NCBI RefSeq assembly: GCF_014698235.1
Contig: NZ_JACJSP010000018.1
Span: 1-64,000 of the forward strand
DNA from: Limnothrix sp. FACHB-406
GTDB taxonomy: Bacteria > Cyanobacteriota > Cyanobacteriia > CACIAM-69d
Length of the DNA stretch: 64,000 nucleotides
Direction of reading: 5' to 3'
Shown here piece by piece: positions 33,220-45,200 of the stretch (its first letter is position 1; every line of letters starts with the position of its first letter). A program made the position numbers and the translations under genes. The notes beneath the pieces were generated by a model. The model ran no database searches. It was not told the origin of the DNA and saw nothing but the letters and a program-made list of their open reading frames with translations.

Positions 33220-36200
33220 TTACGGCTCTACCTTGACTGCACGACTCAAAAGGGTTGCCAGTTGGCGATCGGTTTCTTCTAGGGATTGCTCTCCTTGGGC
33301 CAGTTCCGCGAGCACCGTGAGCAATTCCCGCTCCAGGCTGGGGGGTGGCAAGGCCGACGGAACCACCGCTTGCACCGGCGGAACGGCACTGCTGGCCTTC
33401 ACGGCCTTGACACAGAAGTTGCGGATGATCGCCACTAACTGCCCTTGGGGATCCAGCAGGGCCAAGTGGAACCGCCGTAGGGCCTGTTCATCGGCCGCCG
33501 TGGCCGAAGCTGAACCGAGGGGACTCGATCGCACCAGCACCGTTCCGGCCGCGGGCCAAGGGCCAAACCACTGCACCGACTCGACCATGAACGGCAGCCA
33601 GAGCTGATGGTGATCGCTCTGGCGTTGCAATTCCGCCTGTACCGTTTGCCAAACCATGTCCAGCCGTTGGCCCATGGGGCTGAAAACCGGCACGGTGAGA
33701 GGCGGAATGGCCAGTTGGGCCCGCGTGCCGCCCGGGAGCCATTCAACCTGCTGAACGCCCCGGAAGTTGGGCCCATAGGCCACGCCCGTTTGGTCAAAGA
33801 TTTTGTAGAACTCCTGAATCGATAGCGGTTGCCCCTTGGCTCCCAACAAATCAGCAAACTCGGCGGGGAGGGCAGGGGGCCGCTCGATCGCCCGGAGGGC
33901 CTGACCCGAGGCATAGGCGATTCCTTGGGCATTCTCCACAGTGAACCGAATCCGATCGGCGCTGGCGGTCAAGGCAACTCGCAGCGTCAGGCCCTGGTCT
34001 GGCACTTCGGCCCGGCGCATCCAGGTCACCTCAGCAAACCCGCCAACGGTTCCCCAAGCGGCGGCCCCGTCCCCCTGGCGAATGGTCTCGGCCACCAGAT
34101 CCAACAGGGCAGATCCCGGCAAGGTGGGGCGGCCGCTCACCTGGTGTTCTTGGGCGATCGGGTTATGGGAGTCAATGGTTTGGCTCACGCTCCAGGGGCG
34201 ATCGGGCGCGGGGGCCTGTTCCCCATTCGTCATGTCCGACAACACCGGGGGCGACTCGGGGGCCAATCGCTCAGGGGCCAATTCTTCAGGAGCTAATGAC
34301 GGCGCAACCGGCTCGGGGAGAGGAATCCAGCAGCGTCGTCGATCGAACGGCGATCCAGGCAGGGCCAAGCGCACGGGCGAAACGGGCCGCGGCAGGGCAG
34401 TCCAATCCACGGAGCCGCCTTGGATCCAATGCTGGGCAAGGGCGGATAGGGCGGATTGATCAGCGAGATCAACGGCGGTTAACGGGGGCGGAACGGGTTG
34501 ACCGGGCTGCACTTCCCCCAGCCACCGGTTGGTTGTGCCATCGTCCTGGGTTTGACCTTGGCCATAGGCAGTTAAAGCCCGCTGCAATTGGGCGATCGAA
34601 TCAACTACAATTGCCAACCGCTGGGCCGCGGGTCGCCGGCCCACTTGCAAAGTGAAGGCCACATCGGCCAGGTTGATCGTGGGATGGTTTTGGAGGAAGT
34701 TTGCGAGGTTCTGGGCCGTGATCCGCAGCAGTTGCGGCGTGCGGGCCGACAGAATGATCAGTTCCGCCGGTGCCGATCGCGGTGACTCTGATCCCGATCG
34801 AACAGTGGCGGGGGCTTCCTCCACAATCAGATGGGCATTGCTCCCACCTGCCCCAAAGCTGCTGAGGCCCGCCCGGAGCGGGCTGGGCCCTGCCCAAGGC
34901 GATCGGGTTCGTTGCAACCGGAAAGGACTGTGCGCAAAGTCGATCGCCGGATTGGGTCGATCAGAATGCAAACTGGGCACCAATTGGCGATGCTTCAGTT
35001 GCAGCAGGATTTTGCACAACCCCGCAATGCCCGCCGCCGATTCCAGGTGACCAATGTTGGATTTGATCGACCCGATCGCGCAATGGCCGGGCTGCACTTG
35101 GGCATCCCGCGCAAAGGTCAGTTGCAGGCCATCCATTTCAATCGGGTCGCCCAGGGCGGTTCCGGTGCCATGGGCTTCCAGATAGGACAGGTGATGGGCA
35201 TCGAGCTGGGCCCGTTCCAACGCCAGGCGCACCACTTGGGCTTGGGCTTGGGGATTGGGCACGGTGTAGCCATTGGTTTTGCCCCCGTGATTCATGGCAC
35301 TGCCCCGGATCACGGCTTGGATCGGGTCTCGATCGCGCAGGGCCGCCGCCAAGGGCTTCAGAATCACCGTGCCCACCCCTTCGCCGGGCACATAGCCATC
35401 GCCACCGGCCCCAAAACTGCGGCATTTCCCATCAGTTGAGGCAAACCGCAGATGGGCCATTTGCACATACTTCACGGGGTGCAGATAGAGATTCACGCCC
35501 CCAGCGATCGCCAGTTGACATTCCCCCCGACGCAGGCTTTCGCAGGCCAAATGAATCGCGCTGAGGGACGCAGAGCAGGCGGTATCCACGGGCATACTGG
35601 GCCCTTGCAGATTCAGGGTATAGGACACCCGATTCGCCACCGACCAAAAGGACGAGTTGGGGAAACTGGGCAACCCCGCCCGCCAAGCATCCAAGGCCAG
35701 CAGGTGATAGCTGCCCCAGGTCACTCCGGCAAAAACTCCGGTGGCATGGGGGCGATCGGGATCGTCCGAATCGAGGGTATCCGGGCGATAACCCGCATTT
35801 TCCAGAGCTAACCAGGCGGACTCGAGGAACAGTCGCTCCTGGGGATCCATCAACTCAGCATCCTTCGGGGTGATGCCAAAGAAGAGCGGGTCAAACTGAT
35901 CTACTTGATCCAAAAAGCCCCCCCAGCGGGCGTAGGTTTTGCCCAGTTGCCCCGGTTGGGGGTCATAAAACAGGGAATGATCCCAGCGATCGGGCGGCAC
36001 ATCCGTGATGGCCTCGCCCCCTTGGACCAACAACGTCCAAAGGTGATCAAGGGTTTCTGCACCGGGAAAACGGCCATGGCAGCCAATGATGGCGATCGGC
36101 TCCGGGGTGGCTTCCCGATCGACGGGAGCGGCCGCCAAGGGCAGCGGGTCGGGGTTGGCACTGGCAGCCACCGGGGCGATCGCGGGTTGGGGCGATCGCG

Positions 36201-39200
36201 CTTGGAGGTGTTCCGCCAGCGATCGGAGGGTTCTGTGATGAAAGAGTAGGGTCTTGGGCAAGGGGCCAAACCGCGTTTCAAGCTGCGCCGTTAATCGCCG
36301 CACCGCCACGGAATCCAGCCCGTAGATATCCAACCCCGCTTCCGGATCCAGCCGTTCGGGGGCAATTTTCAGCTCCCGACCAAACAGGGTTCGTAGCTCC
36401 GTTTGCAATGACTCCTGGGCCGCCGCCGCCGCCGGGTGGGATCCCCAGCCATGGTTTGGGGCATGGTTTGGGGTTTGGGTTGGCTGAGGGTTGGATACCA
36501 GACCCGATCGAGCAGTGGATTGCAGTGCTGATGGCGATTCCGGTTGCGATTCCAGGCCCAAAAACCGGCGCAACAACGCCCGATCGCCCCAGGCCGCCAC
36601 CAACGCCGCTGGCCCCGCAGCCAGCCAGGCCGTCAACAGCGCCAACCCCGCCTCCGTCGGCATCGGAGCCAGCCCTACGGTTTGCCGCAGATGGTGCAAG
36701 TGTTCGGCAGGAATCTGCATTCCGCCGTCCTGCCACAGGGGCAACCCAATCACCCAGCGCCGAGGATCCTGGGCCGCAAATTCATTCAAAAATGCATTCG
36801 CTGCCGCGTAGTCTCCCTGGCCGGGGTTGCCCAAGACGCTGACCAACGATGAGAACAGCAAGAAAAAGTCCAGGGGATCCGTGGCCGTGGCCGCCGCCAA
36901 CCGGCGCGTTCCCGTCACCTTCGGAGCCAACACCTGCCGGAACGAGGCTTCATCCTTCAGGGCAACGGCCTGATCGGCCAAGACTCCGGCTCCATGAATC
37001 ACCCCTTGGAGGGGGCCAAAGCGTTGGCGGGCCCGGCGCAGGGCCTCATCCAGGGACTCGGAGCAGGTGAGGTCAGCACTCAGATAAATGGCCTCGCCCC
37101 CCAAGGATTGGATCTCTTGGATGAAGCGCACCCGTTCCCGATCAAGCCGCTGGCGACCCAGCAGGATCAAACGGGCTTGAAACTCCCGGGCCAAATACCG
37201 CGCCAGGAGCTGACCCAGGCCACCAAAGCCCCCGGTGATCAGATAAACACCCCCGTTGCGCCAACCGGGCCCGGGCGATCGGCTGTCCGATGGGGCCGAA
37301 GGATCAAGGGCAATTTCCACCAGCCGGCATTCTTGCCAGTGACCGTTGTGCAAAGCCAGTTCCCGGGCCTGGCCGGGATGGGGTAGGGGAACTTCCGGGG
37401 GCCAAGCCAAGGTCAGTTCGGTGGGCAGTTCCCCGATCGCCAGGGAGACCGCGGCCCAGTGGGGATATTCCGCCACCAGGGTGCGCAAGAAGGCGGCCTG
37501 CATGGCGGCGGTGGGGTTAGGGGCGATCGCCACCAGGGTCAAGGGGCGATCGTCTACAAGTCCTTGGCTGAAGGTCTGGCTAAACCGCAGAAGGCCCAAC
37601 AGGCTCTCGATTTCATCACCAATCCCCACATACCAGCCCTGGAGGGGGCCCGGGGGCAAGGTCTGGCTGGGCGCTGGATTTTGGATAACGGTGGCGGCGG
37701 GATAGCGATGCCGTAAGGTTTCGGCCCAAGCCGCCGCCTGTCCCTCGGGGCAACTCAGCACCAAGGTCATCGGCTCGGGAGGGACGATCGCCCCTCGGCC
37801 AGCGCCCCCTAAGGCATCAACATCATTCCGCCAAACCCGTTGGGCCAGGACAACCCCTTCCACAACGGGCAATTCCGGGCGTTGGGGGCGGCGCATTGGC
37901 TCCCCGGCGGACAACCAGTGCCGCTCCGGCGCGAATGGGTAACCAGGCAGGGAAATGATTTCACCCACGGCCGGCCAGGACACCTCGTTTCCGGCCACCC
38001 ACCGGGGCGCAACGGCCAGCCAATCCCCTTGCTCCAGTAGCGCTTGCGTCACGGAACAGCAATCGTGCATCAAAGCGGGAGGAGCCTGAATCCGCTGACT
38101 GGGCAGTTGGCCACTAAATGTCCATTGATCGGGTTGGCCGGCTAACCACGATCGCAGGGATTGCCGCAACTGGTCCACAGACTGGGTGACAACGGCCAAG
38201 CGCGTTCCCAAGGGTTCACGACCCCGTTGCAGGGTGGCCGCAATCGACCCCAAGGGTCGATCGGGATGGGCCGCCAAGTCCGCTTCCAAATCCGCCACCA
38301 AAACTCGCAATCGATCGGGATTAGCCGCCGACAGGGGAATCAGCACTTGGGCAGTCTGATCCGTCGGGGCTGGGCCCGAGGGCTGGCCTTGGGCATCCGT
38401 CACCGATTCCAAAAGCAGATGGGCATTCACGCCACCTGCGCCAAAGGAACTCACGCCCGCCCGCCGCAAGCCGGCCACGGGAACCCAGGGCGCAAGTTGT
38501 CGCTGCACCCGAAAACCCATTTCCGCAAAGGCGATCGCGGGATTGGGAGGATCCGCATGGAGGGACGGAACCAACTGCCCATGCTGCATCTGCAACAGCA
38601 CTTTGATCAGGCCCGCAACGCCCGCAGCGGATTCCGAATGGCCGATGTTGGATTTCACGGAGCCGATCGCGCAGGGGGTGGGTCGGTTGCCCCCCAACAC
38701 ACGGCTGAGGGCCGCCATTTCCACCGGATCACCCAATTCCGTGCCCGTGCCATGGGCCTCGATGTAACTGACGGTTTCGGGAGCAAACCCCGATTGATCC
38801 AGCGCTTGGGCGATCGCCGCTGACTGGGCCAGCGGGTTGGGCACGGTGTAGCCATGGGTGCGCCCCCCGTGGGTGACGCTGGAACCCTGAATAATGCCGT
38901 AGATTCGATCGCCATCCGCTCGCGCCTGGGCCAACGGCTTCAAAACCACCGCCCCGACTCCTTCGCCGGCCCCATAGCCATCCCCTCCGGCTCCAAAGCT
39001 GCGGCAACGGCCATCCCGGGAGGCAAACTGTAGCTGGCTCATGGTCACAAACTTGGAAGGGTGCAAATAAAGATTCACGCCCCCCGCCAAGGCCAAGTCG
39101 CATTCTCCGCGCCGGATGGCTTCACAGGCCAAATGCACCGCCACCAAGGACGACGAGCAAGCCGTGTCCACGGTCAGGCTCGGGCCGTGCCAATTCAGCA

Positions 39201-42200
39201 CATGGGAAACACGATTGGCCACGCCCCAATGGGAAGGTCCAACGGAAACTACCCGCCCTTGGGCCCAAGCTTCTGCGGCCAGCAGTTGATAGCTGCCCCA
39301 AATCACCCCCGCAAAGACCCCGCCCTTGGGCCCTTGGCCTTGGCGGTCCATTAACCGAGAGGGCGCGTAGGCCGCATCCTCCAAAGCGTGCCAACAGACT
39401 TCCAGGAACAGCCGCTCTTGGGGATCCATGGCCTCGGCTTCCTTGGGGGAAATGCCGAAGAACAGGGCATCGAAGCGATCGACCTGATCCAAAAAACTGC
39501 CCCAACGGGTGTAGCTGGTGGTGGGGTTGTGGGGATCCGGGTCGTAGATTAGGTCATGGTTCCAGCGATCGGGCGGCACTTCTTGGAGCGCTTCCTGGCC
39601 CGCCGCCAACTGTTGCCAAAAATCCTGGAGCGTTGGCGCACCGGGATAGCGCCCCGCCATGCCAATCACGGCAATCTCTAGCGATCGGGGTTCCGCCTGG
39701 GGGTTTGTTCCGGTGGGTGCGATCGGCTGGGCATGGGTTCCATTGGCGTGAGTCCCATTGGCATGAATCCCATTAGTTTCATGGATGCCGTTGGCTTGAA
39801 TCCCGTTAACCTCATGGGCCCCATTGGTCTGCATTCCTATGTCTTGGGTCGCCTGGGGCGGGTTCGGGGGTTCCTGATTCTTGGGCAGCTCTGATGATCC
39901 GGTTAAATCGGGTAACTCAGGCCCGGCCAAGGATTTGGCAAAGTGTTCAGGATAGGTCTGTTGCAAAAATAGGGTGAGTTCATGCAGATTTCGCCGCTCA
40001 AAGAACAGACTCGGGGGCACTGGGCCAAAGGTTTGACTCAACCGGGTATTCAGTTTTTTGATCAGCAGCGAGTCCAGGCCAAAGCGATTCCAAGGCTCAA
40101 AGCGGGTGAGGAGATCGGGGGGAATGGCCAAGGTTGTGGCGAGCAGTTGCCGCACTTGGGCCAGGGCTGCAATGTAGGCGGTGTCTTGTTCTGGGGATGG
40201 GAGATCGGGTGACTGATGGGCGGCTGGCGAATCAATTGGCGGATCGACTGACTGATGGGCGGCTGGATCAACTGGCGGATCGACTGGTGGATCAACGGGG
40301 CGATCGGGCGATCGATCGCTTGCTCCATCCTCAGCCCCGGAGACCACCGGCAAGGAACTGGTCTGGGCAAATTGCGGCGAACAGCGCACCGGCAACCAGG
40401 GATAGGCCGGCAAATCCAGGGGATAGGCCACTGCCTTGGAATAGAGCCGTTCCCAATCCAGGTCATGGCCCGCTCGATAAAGTTCGCCCAAGGACTCCAA
40501 CACTTGCCAGCGGCCGGCTCCCGTGGCGATCGCGGCTCCCGCCAACAAACCCGCCGCCGCGATCGGGGCGGCCGACGGTTCCACTCCCGGGCAAGGGGCC
40601 GCTGCCTGGGCCAGAAGATAAGCCTGGAGCGTGGCCGGTTGATCGGCCACCCAAGCCACACGGTAACGGAAGTGGCTGCGACGGGTGGCCAAGTTGGCCG
40701 CCAACCGCCGCAGCGACAATTGCGGATTAGCCGTCAGGAAATCTGCCAAATCCTGACACCGCCGTTGCAGGGCGGCTTCTGACTTGGCCGAAACCACAAA
40801 CAACTCCGCGATCGGGGCGTGACCAGCCGGATTGAGGCGGGCCGGAGCCACGGCCGGTGGCTCATCCAACACCAGATGGCAATTCGTGCCACTGAAGCCA
40901 AAGGAACTCACTGCGGCTCGGCGCGGCATTCCGGCCGGCGGTTGCCAGGGGAGCAGTTCCCGGTTCACATAGAACGGACTGTCCGCCCAGCGAATGTCCG
41001 GGTTGGGGGTCTCGAAGTTCGCGGATGGGGGAATTTGTTGGTGTTTAAAGGCCAACAGCACTTTCAGCAAGCTCGCGAGACCAGCGGTATAGATGGTGTG
41101 ACCGATGTTGGTTTTGCCGAAGCCAAGGGCGCAAAACTCGTTGGCTGCCGTCTTGTCTCGAAAGGCGCGCGTGATCGCTTCAAACTCAATGGAATCCCCC
41201 AGCGCTGTGCCCGTGCCATGGGCTTCCACATAGGTAATGGTGGCCGGGTCAATGTCGGCTTCCGCATAGACCCGACGGAGCAGAGCGCTTTGGCTTTGGC
41301 TGTTGGGGGCGGTGATGCCATTGCTTAAGCCATCTTGGTTGACACTAATGCTCCGAATCACCCCATGAATTCGATCGCCCTCGGCCAAGGCATCTCGCAA
41401 CCGTTTCAGCACCACCACGGCAATTCCTTCACCGGGCACAAAGCCATCGGCTCCGGCCGCAAAGGCCCGCAACTGCCCCGAGGGCGACACCATTCCCGCC
41501 TTGCCGCACAGCAGATGGATTTGGGGGGTATGCATGAGGAAGGTTCCCCCGGCGATCGCGGTTTGACAGCGGCCCGATCGCAGGGACTGACAGGCTAGGT
41601 CGATCGCCACCAAGGACGAGGAGCAGGCCGTATTCACCGTTAAGCAGGGCCCCTGTAAGTTCAGGAAGTAGGCGAGTCGAGCGCCCAAAATGGCCACATT
41701 GTTGCCAATCAACACATGGCCATCGGGGTTCACGCCCCCCTGTTCCAACCAGCGGTCATAGTCCCCGGTTCCGGCGGCCACAAAGATACCGCAATCGCTG
41801 CCGTTGAGCTGTCGATCGGGAATGCCCGCATCCTCCAAGGCTTGCCAAGCTTCGGTCAAGAACAGCCGCTGCTCAGGACTCATGAGTTGCGCTTCTGCCC
41901 CGGTGATTCGGAAAAAGAGCGGATCCCAATCGTGAACCCGATCTAAGAAAGCTCCGACCCGGCAATAGTGGTGGTAGTCCGGATCGCCCGTTTGGGTGGC
42001 CAAGGCTTCGGGATCCCAGCGATCGGGGGGAACCGGGCCACAGGATCCAACCCCCCGTTGCAGGTTTTGCCAAAAGTCGTTGAGGGTCGGCGCATCGGGA
42101 AAACGGCCACTCATGCCCACGATCGCGATCGGCTCGGGCATGGCGAGATCGGCCCCCTCCATCACCCCTTCCAGGGCGGCACTGTCGGAACCTCGGCGCA

Positions 42201-45200
42201 GGTTGCGAGCGCTGGGGGCAGGGGGCGTTGGCATCGTAATCACCACTTTGCCGATGCTTTGCCGACTTTCCAGGTAAGCGAGGGCCGATCGCACCTCCGC
42301 TAGCGAAAAGGTGCGATCGACCATGCCTTCGCCGGCCCCTTGGGCCAAGGCCTGGGCCATTGCCTCCAGCGCCAGGGGCACTTCGGGCGATCGGCGCAGG
42401 AACCACCGCCGCAAATCCAAGCTCAAAACCGATTGGTTATCCACCAACGTGGACAGATCCAGGGCGGCCGACGTTTTCCAGGCCGTCATGGCCAGTTCCA
42501 CATAGCGCCCACCGGGGGCCAAACACCGCAAGCCCTTGGGAATTGCATCCCCCGCCAGGGTGTTAATCACCACATCCACCCCGCGCCCCTCGCTCAGGCG
42601 CATCACTTCCGTCTGAAAGTCCAGGTCTCGATAGGCAATGACGTGATGCACCCCGATTTGGCGCAAATAGTCCAGCTTATGGGCACTGCCAGCGGTGGCA
42701 AACACTTCCGCCCCGATCGCCAAGGCCATACGCACCGCATGAAGACCCGTGGCCCCCGCCGCCGTTTGGATCAAAATGCGCTCTCCCGGTTGCAGCCGGG
42801 CCCGCTCAATGGCTTGGTGGGCCGTCAGCCAAGTGACGGGGAAGGCCGCGGCGGTTTCGTGGCTGACGGTGGCGGGTTTGCGCACCGCCAGCACCGCATC
42901 GGCGTTCACAATTTCCGCCAGACCGCCCAAGGATTCCCCCAGCAGCGCCATCACCTGGTCGCCCACTTGGAAGTTTTGGACATTGGCCCCCAGGGCAATG
43001 ATTTCCCCCGACACCTCAAACCCCGGAGTCATGGGATAGGACGGCATGGTGGGATAGAGACCTTTGATGCAAAGCAGGTCGCCAAAGTTGAGGGCGGCGG
43101 CGCGCACGGCAATTTGCACCTGATCCGCCGCCGGAGGAGTGATGGGCTGCGATCGCCACTGCACTTGGGCCACGGAGCCGGGTTGCGTTAACCAAACGGC
43201 TCTGGGGAAGGTCAGGGATGAGAAGTCAACTTCGGGAATGGCTGCTGCGGTCGATCGGGCGGCTCGGGGCCGATCGGGAGTCGGGCTGGGGACGCTGACC
43301 GGCGGGCTGTTGTCGGGGATGGGTGGGGCGATCGGGGAACCAGCGGCCGGGCGAGTTTCTGGATTGGGCTGAGTGAAATTAGGCTGAGTGAAATTAGGCT
43401 GACTGGCAACCGGATCAGCCGTTGGCGCAACAGCCATTGGCAGCAACGCCGGCAGCAACGTTTGCAAGTGCTGGGCCAAGCTGCGCACCGTGGGATAGTC
43501 AAACAGCACGGTGGTGCGCAACTCTAACCCAAAGGCTTGATTGACCGATCGAATCAGATCCACAGCACTGATCGAGTCCAGTCCATAGTCTGCAAATCGC
43601 CCCTCCGCTTCAATTTCCTCGGGGGCAATTTCCAAACAATCCGCCACCAAGCCCCGCACCTGAGTTTCCAACCCATCCAAGCTGGGGGGAGCAGGGGCCG
43701 CAGGGGAAACCGAAGCAACGGGGGCAGCGAGGAGATTGGGGGTTGCCAAGTTTGGTGGCGCAACGGCGGCGGGAACCGACTCCAACGGAGCCTGCAAGTT
43801 GGGCAGGGTTTGCAAGTGCTGGGCCAAGCTGCGGGCCGTGGGATAGTCAAACAGCACGGTGGTGCGCAGCTCTAACCCAAAGGCTTGATTGACCGATCGA
43901 ATCAGATCCACAGCGCTGATCGAGTCCAAGCCATAGTCCGCAAACCGCCCCTCCGCCTCAATTTCCTCAGGGGCAACTTCCAAACAATCCGCCACCAAGC
44001 CGCGAATTTGGACTTCCAAAGCACTGATGTTGACCGTGGGTTGGGTGACAGGATTGGCGGTGGATGGTGCGATCGAGGAACTCAAGGCGCTAGCAATCTC
44101 CGGGCGATCGGGAGCTGGGGGTGCTCCCATGGTGACGATCGGGTCTGACTCGCTGGCCTCAGGCGATCGGGCAACACAACCGAGCCGATCGCAAAGGGCA
44201 TCAGTGCCTCGAAAGATGGCCACTTGGGTCGCATCGCTGGCCAGAAGTTGTTCAAAGGCGGCCAGTCCTTCTTCCGTGCCAATGGCCCCAATCCCTAGCC
44301 GCTGAAGCCGCTTGCGATACATGGGCGCAGTGACCCGGCCGCTTTCGCCCCAATAGCCCCAGTTACAGACCACCCAGTGAACCGCCGGGCGTTGCCGCTG
44401 CATCTGGGTCATGTAGGCATCTTGGTAGGCACAGCCGGCCACGTAATTCCCCTGGCCCGCATTGCCAAGGAAGGAATTCAAGGACGAAAAACAGGCGAAA
44501 AAGTCCAGCCGATCGAGAACCGTGGCCTGGGCCAAGGCCCGGATGCCCGCGGATTTGACCCCAAAAGCCACCTGAAAGTCGGTCTCGCTCATTTGTGCCA
44601 ACAGGCCATCCCGCAACACCAGGGCGGAATGAATCACGCCATGGATTGCGCCATAGCGCGATCGCAAGGTGGCAAACAGGAACTCGATCGCGGCCGCATC
44701 CGTAATATCCACCGCCTCATAGGTGGCCGTGGCTCCGGCGGTGGTCAGGGCTTGCAGGAGTTCTTGAATCGCTGCATCCAGCGGCCGCCGCCCCAACAAC
44801 ACCAGCCGCAGTCCCGGGATCTTGGCGGCCCATCGCTGGGCCAGGGCCGCTCCAATCCCCCCTGCGCCACCCGCAATCACGTAAACCCCGCCGGGTCTGA
44901 GGGGCAAGGGCGATGGGGTTGCAGACGTGGGAGGGGCTGGGATAGCAACCAGGTCGCGTCGATAGAGACCGCTCGATCGCAGCGCCAGCTCACAACGCTG
45001 GGAAGCCGCCGACAGATTAATCGCCAAAGCTGCCAGCAGGGAGGACGCTTGGCCGTTAGCCAGCCACGTCTCATCCACATCCACACGACCCACCTGCCAA
45101 TGGGGAGACTCCGCCGCCAAACTGTGCAGCAAGGCGACGATCGCCGCCGCATCCGGTTGCGGGGTTTCGGTGGGTTCCACCGCCGCCGCCCCTGTTGTAA

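Noticed and set aside
33390-34170. C-terminal DH of PKS2 as a pyran synthase
   Set aside because: Both HxxxGxxxxP and the DxxxQ-type motif are present; pyran synthases typically lack the latter Asp. Kept as DH.
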